Shown here in pieces: positions 1 through 8,763 of a DNA stretch of 64,000 bases; position 1 is the first letter of the stretch, and each line of letters opens with the position of its first letter. This DNA comes from Thalassobius sp002708925 (lineage in GTDB: Bacteria; Pseudomonadota; Alphaproteobacteria; Rhodobacterales; Rhodobacteraceae). The translations under genes and the position numbers were made by a program. Location of the stretch: the NCBI RefSeq assembly GCF_049803795.1, contig NZ_JBNAGJ010000011.1, positions 20,240 through 84,239 on the forward strand, written 5' to 3'. Under the pieces are notes generated by a model, which did not search any database, was not told the DNA's origin, and worked only from the letters and a program-made list of their open reading frames with translations.

Positions 1-528
1 TCTTCGGTCACGACCTTGAAGAATGCAGGCTGCGACATCGTCTTCAACGCCGGCAGCGTCAAGGACACGATCTTGACCGTTGCCACCTCGAAGAAGCTCG
101 GTTTCGAACCGATCTTCGTCACGGGCATGGTCCCCTACATGGATGCTGTGGCCAAGGCGGCAGACGGTGCAATGGAAGGGCTCTATCTGGTTTCGCCCTT
201 CGTCTTCGCCGATGTCGCGACCTCGGAAGGCGAGGCCAAACGCATCCTGGAAAGCTATGCAGAGACCTATGGGACAAAAATGGAGCCGCAGGCGCAGTTG
301 GGCTATATTTTCATCGATTTGCTGGCCGAGGCGCTTGAAGCGGCAGGCCCCGAACTGACCACCGAAGGCTTCTTGGCTGCGATCGAGGCGATCAATGGCT
401 ATGTCGATCCGATCGGCGGCCAAACAATCAGCTTTGGCCCCGAAGATCACCAGGGGGTGGAAACGCTGATCCTGGCCAAGGTTGAAAACGGCGCCTGGAC
501 AGTTGCAGCCCGGGGCCTCGACTACTAA
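1..528 (+). CDS. ABC transporter substrate-binding protein, C-terminal part
   Basis: The reading frame is open to the left edge, so only the last ~176 residues of a periplasmic binding protein are present. The text resembles the second lobe of Leu/Ile/Val-type (Peripla_BP_6) receptors: a GCDIVFNAG-like strand near the left edge, a GFEPIFVTG segment, a GLYLVSPF segment and a final domain ending in ARGLDY. Such proteins deliver branched-chain amino acids, amides or small acids to a membrane permease. No permease genes are seen downstream; the gene ends just before a strong hairpin and a regulator gene. Ligand cannot be told from this fragment. Confidence 0.75.
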   Translation, partial: SSVTTLKNAGCDIVFNAGSVKDTILTVATSKKLGFEPIFVTGMVPYMDAVAKAADGAMEGLYLVSPFVFADVATSEGEAKRILESYAETYGTKMEPQAQLGYIFIDLLAEALEAAGPELTTEGFLAAIEAINGYVDPIGGQTISFGPEDHQGVETLILAKVENGAWTVAARGLDY

Positions 529-540
529 ACTTGGTAAGAT

Positions 541-567
541 GCCGGGCGGGAAGAATTCTCGCCCGGC
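541..567 (+). terminator. Hairpin downstream of the ABC receptor gene
   Basis: Arms GCCGGGCG (541-548) and CGCCCGGC (560-567) are perfectly complementary, with further inner pairing around GAATTC. It lies 13 bases after the stop codon. The T-run expected of an intrinsic terminator is weak, so this is a probable rather than certain terminator. Confidence 0.6.
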
Positions 568-590
568 GCACAATTTCAAGCGAGGGTCAT

Positions 591-1202
591 GTGCCTGCAA
601 TCCAGTGGCATAGAAAGACAAAAGACGTCGAAGAGCAGCAGGAACTGAAGCGCCGTGCCGTGTTGGACGTTGCGGCGAGACTGTTTTCGACAGTCGGTTA
701 CAAGAAAACCTCGCTCGATGATATCGCCGCCGAACTCGATCTGACCAAGCCTGCACTCTATTACTACGCCCGCAACAAGGAAGACATCCTGATGCAGTGC
801 TCATTGGTGTCGCTGGAAGGGGTCAAGCTTTGCTTTGACGCGGCCCAGGTATCAACTGGCAACGGCCTTGACAGGTTGCGCGTGTTTTTTCGTTCTTACG
901 CCGCATTGGTTGTGAGTGATTTCGGTTCCTCATTGATGCGCGAGGCGCGCCGCAACCTCACGGGCAGAAACCAGGACAAACTGCGCCAGACCCTGCGCGA
1001 TGGTCAGGATTTCCTTGAAGAGATCATCAAGGCCGGCATTGAAGACAAATCGATCCGCCAAAGTTCAACAAAAAGACTGGCGCAGGTGCTGTTCTCGGCC
1101 TTCAACCAGATGCCGGAGTGGTACAACCCTGACGGTTCGGAACCTCCTGAGGTTATTGCCAACCAGATCCTTGAACTTGTCAGCGATGGAATACGAGCCT
1201 AG
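591..1202 (+). CDS. TetR/AcrR family transcriptional regulator
   Basis: About 203 residues with an N-terminal TetR DNA-binding domain: RRAVLDVAARLF, then a helix-turn-helix in the segment DDIAAELDLTKPALYYY and the usual NKEDIL boundary. The C-terminal ligand domain is unassigned. I chose the GTG at 591 because a GAGGG ribosome site lies just upstream and translation further up would run through the terminator hairpin. A good candidate for the regulator of the neighbouring fatty-acid/PHA operon or of the two matching promoters near 10.0 and 64.0 kb, since TetR proteins with YYY-type recognition helices often control lipid metabolism; that link is inference. Confidence 0.85.
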   Translation: MPAIQWHRKTKDVEEQQELKRRAVLDVAARLFSTVGYKKTSLDDIAAELDLTKPALYYYARNKEDILMQCSLVSLEGVKLCFDAAQVSTGNGLDRLRVFFRSYAALVVSDFGSSLMREARRNLTGRNQDKLRQTLRDGQDFLEEIIKAGIEDKSIRQSSTKRLAQVLFSAFNQMPEWYNPDGSEPPEVIANQILELVSDGIRA

Positions 1203-1516
1203 CGCACCCAATGCTGTGTTTTTGCGCTCAATTTCGGCATACAACCAGACCAGTCACAGTCGGGATTTCGGAATGCCGGTTGATTGGGGGGCAATTCATT
1301 CGGTGAAATCTGACGAAGATCGTTGCCCTGCCCACATATGCACAGGAGTATCCGCTACCGGCCATTTGATTATGCCGAGGAATGCAAGACGTTTGATGCT
1401 TGGTTCAATAGGGATAGGATTTCCGGTCGTTCCGCTTCACGAGGGATGGCGTTCAGGTTTCGCGGCGATTTCCGGCAGTACCGAACGACCACATATCCCT
1501 GTCATGGAACGCGGTC
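1203..1516. other. Intergenic region between convergent genes
   Basis: About 310 bases between the tetR stop and the phaC stop. I see no convincing coding frame, RNA gene or strong hairpin in it. Confidence 0.6.
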
Positions 1517-3298
1517 TCAATTCGCCCGAACGTAGCTTCCCGGTGCCGGCTCGATGGATTTGTACTTTCCGCGGTTGACGGGCTTTCGAGGCTTGACGGT
1601 CTTGCCGTCTTTGGCCTCGAGCCAGTCCGCCCAGTAGGGCCACCACGACCCCGGCATTTCCGTGGCCTTGGTCAGAAAATTCGCTGGTTCTGGCGGATAG
1701 GTGTCGCTTTTTCTGAAACCGTATTTGGCACGTTCGGTCGGGGGGTTGATGACTCCGGCAATATGGCCCGAGCCGCCAAGGACAAATTCAACCTCGCCGC
1801 CGAGTATCTGCGTCGCTGGATAAATCGAGGTCCAGGGGGCGATGTGATCCTCGGACGTGGCAAGTACGAAAACCGGCGTTTCTATTTTGCTCAGGTCGAT
1901 CTTGATGCCGTTCATTTCCAATCCGCCGGGCTGGCGAAGCCGGTTCTCGAGATAGATCTCTTTGAGATACCAAAGCAGCATCGCCGCCGGTAAACGGGTG
2001 GAATCCGAGTTCCAATACAGAAGGTCGAAAGCGCGAGGTTTCCTGCCGCGCAGGTAATTCGCCTCGAAGAACGACCAGATCAGGTCGTTCTCGCGCAGCA
2101 TCGAAAACATGTCCTGCAGGTGATAGGCTTCAAGATAACCTTTCTCTTCCATATGCGCGCGCAGAACTTCCAGCCGGTTCTCATCAATGAAGACGCCGAT
2201 TTCTCCCACGTCCTTGAAATCGACCATGGTGGCCAGTGTTGTGGCGCTATTGACCCGGTCATCACCAATGCCTGCGAGGTAAGCCAGCGTCGCCGTCACC
2301 AGGATGCCGCCGATGCAGAAGCCGAGGATATTGGCCTTTTCTTCTCCGGTGATGTCGCGAATGGCATCAAGAGCGGCCAGCGGGCCGAGGGTCATGTAGT
2401 CGGCAAAATCTTTGTCCGCGTGTTCGCTGGTTGGATTAACCCAGGATATCACGAACACGGAATGTCCTCGATCCAGCATGTAGCGCACCAGGCTGTTCTT
2501 TGGCTGCATGTCCAGAATGTAGAACTTGTTGATCCAGGCTGGGACAAACAGGATTGGCACGCTATGCTGTTCCGGAGTGCGCGGATGGTACTGGATCAGT
2601 TGCATCAGGTCGTTCTGGAATACGACCTCACCTTCGGTCGTACCAAGGTTTTCGCCCACCTGGAAAGCCGTTGAATCGTTGGTAGCGATGTCCAGACGCC
2701 CCTCGCCGCGCTCGAGATCGTCGAGCATGTTGGACAGCCCCTTTCGGAAACTCGTGCCGTCGGTTTCGATGAACATCTTGCGCGCCGGAGCGCTTGTCAG
2801 CAGGTAGTTGCTGGGCGACAGAGCACTCAGCATCTGCCGGGTGTAGAAACTGACGCGCATATGATCCCTGAAGTCTTTTGGAAGCTTTTCCAACAGGTCA
2901 TTGGTCGCGTCTTCGACCGCCAGGAACATGTCGCGATAGATGCGCGATACCGGGTCCTTGTCCCAATTGGGGTCACTGAAACGGCGGTCCTGCACGCTGC
3001 CCTCTTCCCCGGTGTCGCGCAACATCGCCTGCCAGGAGGACAAGATTGCCGTGCCCGCTTTCATCTGTGCATCAAACAACTTTCCCGGGTTCTGCAGCAT
3101 GTCGCCCCAGAAAGTTCCATAGGCTTTGGCAAGCGTTTGGGTGTCCATCAGGGAATACTCCGACCCGCTGGCTTTCTTGAGGGCGCGCTCGTGGAGCTGT
3201 GACAAAACTGCCATCGTGCGCAGCGTCAGATCCTGCATTTCCGTTGCGGCCTCTGCCATGTCAGCGCTGTCTGTCGAATTTGTCTGTTGCGTCATCAT
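1517..3298 (-). CDS. phaC: Class I poly(3-hydroxyalkanoate) synthase
   Basis: A 593-residue protein that polymerises (R)-3-hydroxyacyl-CoA into storage polyester on the granule surface. The lipase-like box is GFCIGG with the catalytic Cys at about residue 328; the partner Asp is in TSEDH (about 484) and His in GGSGHIAGV (about 512). Length matches class I enzymes (about 590), which work without a PhaE/PhaR subunit. It is the last gene of the leftward operon and its ATGATG start overlaps the stop of the damaged AhpD-like gene, so translation may be coupled. Being downstream of an (R)-hydratase gene suggests supply of monomers from beta-oxidation. No phaA, phaB or phasin gene is in the window. 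Confidence 0.95.
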   Translation of the reverse strand: MMTQQTNSTDSADMAEAATEMQDLTLRTMAVLSQLHERALKKASGSEYSLMDTQTLAKAYGTFWGDMLQNPGKLFDAQMKAGTAILSSWQAMLRDTGEEGSVQDRRFSDPNWDKDPVSRIYRDMFLAVEDATNDLLEKLPKDFRDHMRVSFYTRQMLSALSPSNYLLTSAPARKMFIETDGTSFRKGLSNMLDDLERGEGRLDIATNDSTAFQVGENLGTTEGEVVFQNDLMQLIQYHPRTPEQHSVPILFVPAWINKFYILDMQPKNSLVRYMLDRGHSVFVISWVNPTSEHADKDFADYMTLGPLAALDAIRDITGEEKANILGFCIGGILVTATLAYLAGIGDDRVNSATTLATMVDFKDVGEIGVFIDENRLEVLRAHMEEKGYLEAYHLQDMFSMLRENDLIWSFFEANYLRGRKPRAFDLLYWNSDSTRLPAAMLLWYLKEIYLENRLRQPGGLEMNGIKIDLSKIETPVFVLATSEDHIAPWTSIYPATQILGGEVEFVLGGSGHIAGVINPPTERAKYGFRKSDTYPPEPANFLTKATEMPGSWWPYWADWLEAKDGKTVKPRKPVNRGKYKSIEPAPGSYVRAN

Positions 3299-3865
3299 CC
3301 GCGTCCCATCATGTAGAATTCGTCATTCGGGCGCATCGAGGTGACATTCGCCATCCTGTTGGACAACCCGACGAACGCCGTGATGCCTCGATGTCCCAGA
3401 TATCCTCATCGTTGAAACCGTGCCCATGTAGGGTTTCGAAATCGAACTCATCGATCGCAACTGCATTATCGAACACTTTTAACGCGAAATCGAGCATTGC
3501 CACCTGCCGGGGTGTAATATTCGCTTTGCGACAATTCGTGGCGACCTGGTCTGCAATCATCGGGTTCCTGACGCGGATCCGGAGAATCGCCCCGTGAGCA
3601 ATCGGCAATACAGGCGGCTATTGTCATTGGAGGTTGCCACAACGATCATTTCGCGGTCGGCCTGAGACAATCCGCTTTCTTTCTCCATCAATGCATCATG
3701 ATAGGCCATGAACGCGCGCAGTCCGCGGGTCGGTGCGCAAAGGCCAGAAACACATTCGGAATAACCCCCGCCCTTTTTCTGAATGCCGAGGATCATGGAT
3801 TTCGGATCCTCGGGAAGCGCATTCACGTCGGGAACCGAATAGCGGCTGATGGGACGTTCGGTCAC
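3295..3865 (-). pseudogene. AhpD-like (CMD family) peroxidase-related gene with two frameshifts
   Basis: Reading leftward from a GTG at 3865 (GGAG six bases upstream), the product begins VTERPISRYSVPDV and continues as a carboxymuconolactone-decarboxylase/AhpD fold protein. It must change frame twice to stay homologous: near 3604, after LYC, into IAHGAILRIRVRNP, and near 3383, inside DIWDIEA, into AFVGLSNRMANVTS. Each change equals one missing base, and the corrected frame then ends TACATGATGGGACGCGGATGA, overlapping phaC by the ATGA pattern. Family members reduce peroxides through a CxxC pair; here the first Cys region lies at the first lesion. Either a decaying gene or sequencing errors; the operon position and clean stop/start overlap favour a recently functional gene. 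Confidence 0.75.
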
Positions 3866-3920
3866 AGGTGTCTCCGTCTGGGTGACTGAATCAGGAAACG
3901 TCGGCACTACCGGCACCGCG

Positions 3921-4369
3921 TTAAGCGGCCTTGGCGGCCCGTTTGGCGCTGGACGTCAATTTGACCGTTGCCTCGCCATCCACGACGACCTGGTCCCGTA
4001 CGCGGCAGGTCGTTTGCAGGACGGCGCGGCAGCGCCCTCGCATGATTTCCTTGACAACCACTTCAGCATGAACCGTGTCACCCGGACGCACAGGCGCCAC
4101 GAAATTCATCGCCTGCGAAATATAGATTGTTCCTGGCCCAGGCAGTTTGTTGGCAATCGCTGCTAAAATGGTGCTGGCGGTCAGAAATCCATGCGCGATA
4201 CGGCCATTGAACGGGGGGTCTTAGCGAATTCATCGTTGATGTGAATCGCGTTGTTGTCGCCGGACGCACCCGCAAAAAGAATGATGTCGGCATCGGTAAT
4301 GGTTTTCGAAAACGTGGCGATCATGCCCGGTTCGAGATCCTCGATGTCATATCCGTTCAGCTCGTTCAT
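3921..4369 (-). pseudogene. MaoC-like (R)-specific enoyl-CoA hydratase with one frameshift
   Basis: The start MNELNGYDIEDLEPGM and the segment FAGASGDNNAIHIND are classic for the hotdog-fold MaoC/PhaJ hydratase, including the Asp and His of the hydratase motif. The frame then breaks after DEFAKT, within a run of six G on the given strand (4213-4218); adding one base restores PFNGRIAHGFLTAST, and the gene finishes MNFVAPVRPGDTVHAEV...AKRAAKAA, about 148 residues, the normal size. PhaJ converts trans-2-enoyl-CoA to (R)-3-hydroxyacyl-CoA, the substrate of the PhaC encoded two genes downstream. A homopolymer lesion is also a common sequencing error, so function cannot be excluded. Confidence 0.8.
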
Positions 4370-4392
4370 AGTCCGGTTCTCCTGATATTGCG

Positions 4393-6027
4393 TTACATGT
4401 TGGGATAGTTCGGCCCGTCGCCCCCCTGCGGCGTGACCCAGTTAATGTTCTGGCTGGGGTCCTTGATGTCGCAGGTCTTGCAGTGCACACAGTTCTGGAA
4501 GTTGATGACAAATTTGTCTTCAACCACCTCGTACACGCCCGCAGGACAGTACCGCTGTGCCGGTTCGGCATATTTCGGCATGTTCACGGACATCGGCACG
4601 TTGGGGTCTTTCAGCTGCAGATGCGCAGGCTGGCTTTCCTCGTGATTGGTCATCGAGAAGCTGACATTGGTCAGCCGGTCAAAGCTGAGCGTGCCATCGG
4701 GCTTGGGGTACTCGATGGGCTTGTGCGTGCTGGCCTGCTCGGTCGCGGCGGCGTCGGTCTTGCCGTGTTTGAGCGTACCAAACAGGCTGAAGCCCAGCGT
4801 GTTGGTCCACATGTCGAACCCGCCCAGCGTCAGGCTGGCCAGCAGGCCATACTTGGACCAGAGCGGCTTGACATTACGCACTTTCTTGAGGTCCTTGCCG
4901 ATGGGGCCGGTGCGGACTTCGGTCTCGTAGTCGCTCAATTCATCGCTGGAACGTCCGCCTTCAATGGCGGCATGCGCGGCCTCGGCGGCGGCCTTGCCGC
5001 TCAGCATCGCATTATGGTTGCCCTTGATCCGCGGCACGTTGACCATGCCCACCGAACAGCCCAGCAGCGCCACACCCGGCGCCACCATCTTGGGCATCGA
5101 CTGGAACCCGCCCTCAGAGATCGCCCGCGCGCCGTAAGCCACGCGTTTGCCGCCTTCCAGCAGTTCGGCCACCATCGGGTGATGCTTGAAGCGCTGGAAT
5201 TCCATATAGGGGAAGAGATGCGGGTTCTTGTAGTTCAGGTGCACCACGAACCCGACATAGACCTGGTTGTTCTCGAGGTGATAGATGAACGACCCGCCCC
5301 CGGCATTGCCTCCCAGCGGCCAGCCCATGGTGTGGGTCACCTCACCCTCGTTGTGCTTGTCCGGGTCGATCTCCCAGATCTCTTTCATGCCGATGCCGAA
5401 TTTCTGCGGCTCCTTGCCCTTCGACAGGTCGTATTTGGCAATCACTTCCTTGGCCAGTGACCCGCGCACGCCCTCGGACAGAAACACGTACTTGCCGTGC
5501 AGCTCCATGCCGGGCTCATAGGCCGGCCCCGGTGTGCCATCGGCTTCCTTGCCGAACTCACCGGCCACAACACCCTTCACGCCGCCGTTTTCGTCATAAA
5601 CCAGCTCGGAACAGGCCATGCCGGGGAAAACCTCGACGCCCAGCTCCTCGGCCTGCTCGGCCATCCAGCGACAGACATTGGCCATGCTGACGATGTAGTT
5701 GCCGTGGTTGTTCATCAGCGGCGGCATCGGAAACCCCGGCACCCGGATCTGACCGGCCTCGCCCAGCATGTAGAACTTGTCGGAGGTCACCGGGACGTTT
5801 AGCGGCGCGCCCTTTTCCTTCCAGTCGGGGATCAGCGCCTCGAGCCCCGAGGGATCGAGTACTGCGCCGGACAGGATATGCGCCCCCACTTCCGAACCCT
5901 TTTCCAGCACCACCACGTCAAGCGAACTGTCGAGCTGCTTGAGACGGACCGCGGCGCTCAGACCCGCAGGCCCCGCGCCGACGATCACCACATCATATTC
6001 TATCGTTTCTCGTGCAGATCCAGACAT
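4393..6027 (-). CDS. Electron transfer flavoprotein:ubiquinone oxidoreductase
   Basis: A 544-residue membrane-associated flavoprotein passing electrons from ETF to ubiquinone. The FAD-binding GAGPAG loop is at residues 17-22, and a C-terminal 4Fe-4S cluster is ligated by Cys at about 494, 513, 516 and 519 (CPAG, then CVHCKTCDIKDP), as in the mitochondrial and bacterial ETF-QO family. I start at ATG 6027 (MSGSARETIEYD), with GAGG upstream, eleven bases after the dehydrogenase stop; longer versions would run into that gene. It completes the chain acyl-CoA dehydrogenase, EtfAB, ETF-QO within one operon. Confidence 0.95.
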   Translation of the reverse strand: MSGSARETIEYDVVIVGAGPAGLSAAVRLKQLDSSLDVVVLEKGSEVGAHILSGAVLDPSGLEALIPDWKEKGAPLNVPVTSDKFYMLGEAGQIRVPGFPMPPLMNNHGNYIVSMANVCRWMAEQAEELGVEVFPGMACSELVYDENGGVKGVVAGEFGKEADGTPGPAYEPGMELHGKYVFLSEGVRGSLAKEVIAKYDLSKGKEPQKFGIGMKEIWEIDPDKHNEGEVTHTMGWPLGGNAGGGSFIYHLENNQVYVGFVVHLNYKNPHLFPYMEFQRFKHHPMVAELLEGGKRVAYGARAISEGGFQSMPKMVAPGVALLGCSVGMVNVPRIKGNHNAMLSGKAAAEAAHAAIEGGRSSDELSDYETEVRTGPIGKDLKKVRNVKPLWSKYGLLASLTLGGFDMWTNTLGFSLFGTLKHGKTDAAATEQASTHKPIEYPKPDGTLSFDRLTNVSFSMTNHEESQPAHLQLKDPNVPMSVNMPKYAEPAQRYCPAGVYEVVEDKFVINFQNCVHCKTCDIKDPSQNINWVTPQGGDGPNYPNM

Positions 6028-6037
6028 CTCAATGACC

Positions 6038-7822
6038 TCACGCAACGCTGTGCAGATCAGAGGGTGCCAGCGCCAGAACGCTCGACGCACCATCCGTCGC
6101 CGCGCTCAGCCGTGCCAGCGCCTCGGGGAAGACTTGCTGCGCATAGAATTCCGCCAGCCGGATCTTGGCGCCGGCATGGTCGGATTGGCCACCCGCGGCA
6201 GGTTCCCCAGCGGCAGCAAGCGCCGCATCGCCCAAGGCCCAGGCGCCCAGCGAAAGGCCGAAGAGCTCTAGCACGTTCATTGCCGACGCGGCCTGCGTAT
6301 GTGCGGTTTCCTTACCCGCATCAAGCAGCCATCTTGTAGCGGTTTCCACCGTATCGGCAGCGTGCGAAACGCTGCGCGACAAGAGCGTCCAATCACCGTG
6401 CGGGCTGCTCTCGCAGGCAAGTTCCGCCGCGCTCAATCGCATGTCGTCGATGATTTCCTGAACCGCCGCACCGCGGTCGCGCAGGATCTTGCGCCCGGTC
6501 AGGTCGAGTGCCTGAATGCCCGTGGTACCCTCGTAGATCGTGGTGATCCGGGCGTCGCGCAGGTGCTGTGCTACACCGGTTTCCTCGATATAGCCCATGC
6601 CACCATGAACCTGAATGCCAAGCGAGGCGGTCTGGATCGACATCTCGGTCGAACAGCCTTTGACAACCGGGATCAGTAGATCAACCCGGCGCTGTGCACG
6701 GTCCCGGGCCTCGGGGTCGACGGCGCGATGCGCAAAATCCAGCGCCGCCGCGGCGCGGTAGGCGAGAATGCGGGCGGCTTCGGTGCGGCTCTTCATGATA
6801 CCCAGCATGCGGCGAACATCTGGATGGTGAATGATTGCGGCCGACCCCTCGACCCCGTCAACCTTGCCCTGCCGGCGGTCGGCTGCATACGCCGCCGCGT
6901 CCTGGCAGGCATGTTCGGCAACGCCGATGCCCTGGATTCCCACATTGAGCCGGGCGTTGTTCATCATCGCGAACATATACTCCAGTCCACGGTTGACCTC
7001 GCCCACAAGGTAACCGACGGCGCCACCGCTATCTCCAAATGACAACGTGCATGTCGGGCTGGCATGAATACCCAGCTTGTGCTCAATCGAAACGCAGTGC
7101 ACGTCATTGGGAGCGCCATCTGGCATCACCTTCGGTACAACGAAGAGCGAGATGCCTTTGACGCCCGCCGGAGCATCAGGCAGTCGGGCCAGCACGAGGT
7201 GGATGATGTTGTCAGTAAGGTCATGCTCGCCGTAAGTTATGAAGATCTTCTGGCCGCTGATCCGGTAGCAATCGCCCTCGGGCACCGCCTTTGACCGTAT
7301 CGCGGCCAGATCAGACCCTGCCTGCGGTTCTGTCAAGTTCATGGTTCCGGTCCATTCGCCGCTCACCAGTTTGGGCAGGTAGGTCTCTTTCAAGGTGTCC
7401 GAAGCATAGCATTCAAGCGCCTCGATCGCGCCCTGGGTCAGCATCGGGCAGAGCTGGAATGCCATGTTGGCGCCGTGGAACATCTCCTGGATGCAGGCAT
7501 TGACCACGAAGGGCAGACCCATGCCACCGTATTCGGGGCTTGCCGACGGGCTGTTCCAGCCCATCTCGACCAGCATGTCGTAGACGGTTTTCCAGCCTTC
7601 GGGCATGGTCACCCGGCGATCTTCAAAACCCAGACCGGCGAGGTCGCCGGACCGGCTGAGCGGCGACAGTTCTAGGCCGGCATATTTGGCGGCTTCCTCG
7701 AGGATCGCGTCCACCATATCCGGCGTTGCCTCTTCAAGGCCAGGCAACTGGCTGATCGCGTCGAGATCACAAAGCTTGCGCAGAACGAAACGCATGTCCT
7801 GAAGGGGGGCGGTATAGGTCAT
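6038..7822 (-). CDS. Acyl-CoA dehydrogenase, long (DmdC/FadE5-like) type
   Basis: A 594-residue FAD enzyme that makes a trans-2,3-enoyl-CoA and reduces ETF. Family signatures in order: TGTMNLTEPQAGSD (flavin/substrate loop), RISGQKIFIT, QVHGGMGYIEE and YEGTTGIQALDL, which holds the likely catalytic Glu. The extra C-terminal domain (about 120 residues after the catalytic part) places it with the ~600-residue group that includes 3-methylmercaptopropionyl-CoA dehydrogenase (DmdC) and FadE5-like enzymes. Since it sits with etfAB, ETF-QO, PhaJ-like and PhaC genes, acyl-CoA from fatty acids, alkanols or DMSP breakdown are all possible; I cannot decide the substrate. Confidence 0.92.
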   Translation of the reverse strand: MTYTAPLQDMRFVLRKLCDLDAISQLPGLEEATPDMVDAILEEAAKYAGLELSPLSRSGDLAGLGFEDRRVTMPEGWKTVYDMLVEMGWNSPSASPEYGGMGLPFVVNACIQEMFHGANMAFQLCPMLTQGAIEALECYASDTLKETYLPKLVSGEWTGTMNLTEPQAGSDLAAIRSKAVPEGDCYRISGQKIFITYGEHDLTDNIIHLVLARLPDAPAGVKGISLFVVPKVMPDGAPNDVHCVSIEHKLGIHASPTCTLSFGDSGGAVGYLVGEVNRGLEYMFAMMNNARLNVGIQGIGVAEHACQDAAAYAADRRQGKVDGVEGSAAIIHHPDVRRMLGIMKSRTEAARILAYRAAAALDFAHRAVDPEARDRAQRRVDLLIPVVKGCSTEMSIQTASLGIQVHGGMGYIEETGVAQHLRDARITTIYEGTTGIQALDLTGRKILRDRGAAVQEIIDDMRLSAAELACESSPHGDWTLLSRSVSHAADTVETATRWLLDAGKETAHTQAASAMNVLELFGLSLGAWALGDAALAAAGEPAAGGQSDHAGAKIRLAEFYAQQVFPEALARLSAATDGASSVLALAPSDLHSVA

Positions 7823-7836
7823 TTTCTGACTCCAGA

Positions 7837-8763
7837 TCAGAGCTTTTCGATCAATTCCGGCACGGCGGTGAACAGGTCGGCGACCAGTCCGAAATCCGCG
7901 ACCTGGAAGATCGGGGCCTCTTCGTCCTTGTTGATGGCAACGATGACCTTGGAGTCCTTCATGCCGGCGAGGTGCTGGATCGCACCCGAGATGCCGACCG
8001 CAACATAGAGGTCCGGGGCCACGACCTTGCCGGTCTGGCCGACCTGCCAGTCGTTGGGGGCATAGCCCGAATCGACCGCCGCGCGCGACGCGCCGACAGC
8101 GGCGCCTAGCTTGTCCGCGAGGGCTTCGATCAGTTTGAAGTCCTCTTCGGAACCGACACCGCGGCCACCCGAGACCACGACGCCTGCCGAGGTCAGTTCA
8201 GGTCGATCGCTTTCGGCGACCTTGTCCTCGACCCATTCGCTGAGGCCGGGATTGTCACCCGCCGAGATGGTTTCGATCGGGGCCGAACCACCGTCACCGG
8301 CCGCATCAAAGGTCGAGGTGCGGAAGGTGACGACCTTTTTGGCATCGTTCGAGCGGACCGTCTGCACGGCATTGCCGGCATAGATCGGGCGTTCGAACGT
8401 GTTGCCGTCAACCACGCCCGAGGCATCTGAGATCACCATCACGTCCAGCAGTGCGGCAACACGCGGCATCACGTTCTTGGCGTCGGTGGTGGCGGGCGCA
8501 ACGATATGCTCGTAATCACCGGCCAGCGACACGATCAGCGCAGCGGTGGATTCCGCCAGGCGGTGGCCGAGGCTTGCGTCTTCGGCGACCAGCACTCTGG
8601 ACACGCCGTCGATCTTGGCGGCGGCTTCGCCCGCGGCGGCGGCAGAGCCCCCGGCACAGAGCGCGGTCACGTCACCCAGGGCCTTGGCGGCGGTCACGGC
8701 CTTGGCGGTGGCGTCCAGCGACAATTCGCCATTGTTCACTTCGGCAAGGAGAAGAACAGCCAT
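7837..8763 (-). CDS. etfA: Electron transfer flavoprotein alpha subunit
   Basis: About 308 residues beginning MAVLLLAEVNNGELS. The C-terminal FAD domain carries VSGGRGVGS, GASRAAVDSGY, GQTGKVVAPDLYVAVGISG and AIQHLAGM, the family fingerprint. The ATG (8763) overlaps the etfB stop as TAATG, so the two subunits are translationally coupled. EtfAB carries electrons from the adjacent acyl-CoA dehydrogenase to ETF-QO. Confidence 0.96.
   Translation of the reverse strand: MAVLLLAEVNNGELSLDATAKAVTAAKALGDVTALCAGGSAAAAGEAAAKIDGVSRVLVAEDASLGHRLAESTAALIVSLAGDYEHIVAPATTDAKNVMPRVAALLDVMVISDASGVVDGNTFERPIYAGNAVQTVRSNDAKKVVTFRTSTFDAAGDGGSAPIETISAGDNPGLSEWVEDKVAESDRPELTSAGVVVSGGRGVGSEEDFKLIEALADKLGAAVGASRAAVDSGYAPNDWQVGQTGKVVAPDLYVAVGISGAIQHLAGMKDSKVIVAINKDEEAPIFQVADFGLVADLFTAVPELIEKL

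Noticed and set aside
1000..1578. Plus-strand frame continuing past the tetR gene
   Set aside because: Different frame from the TetR gene and no protein-like features.
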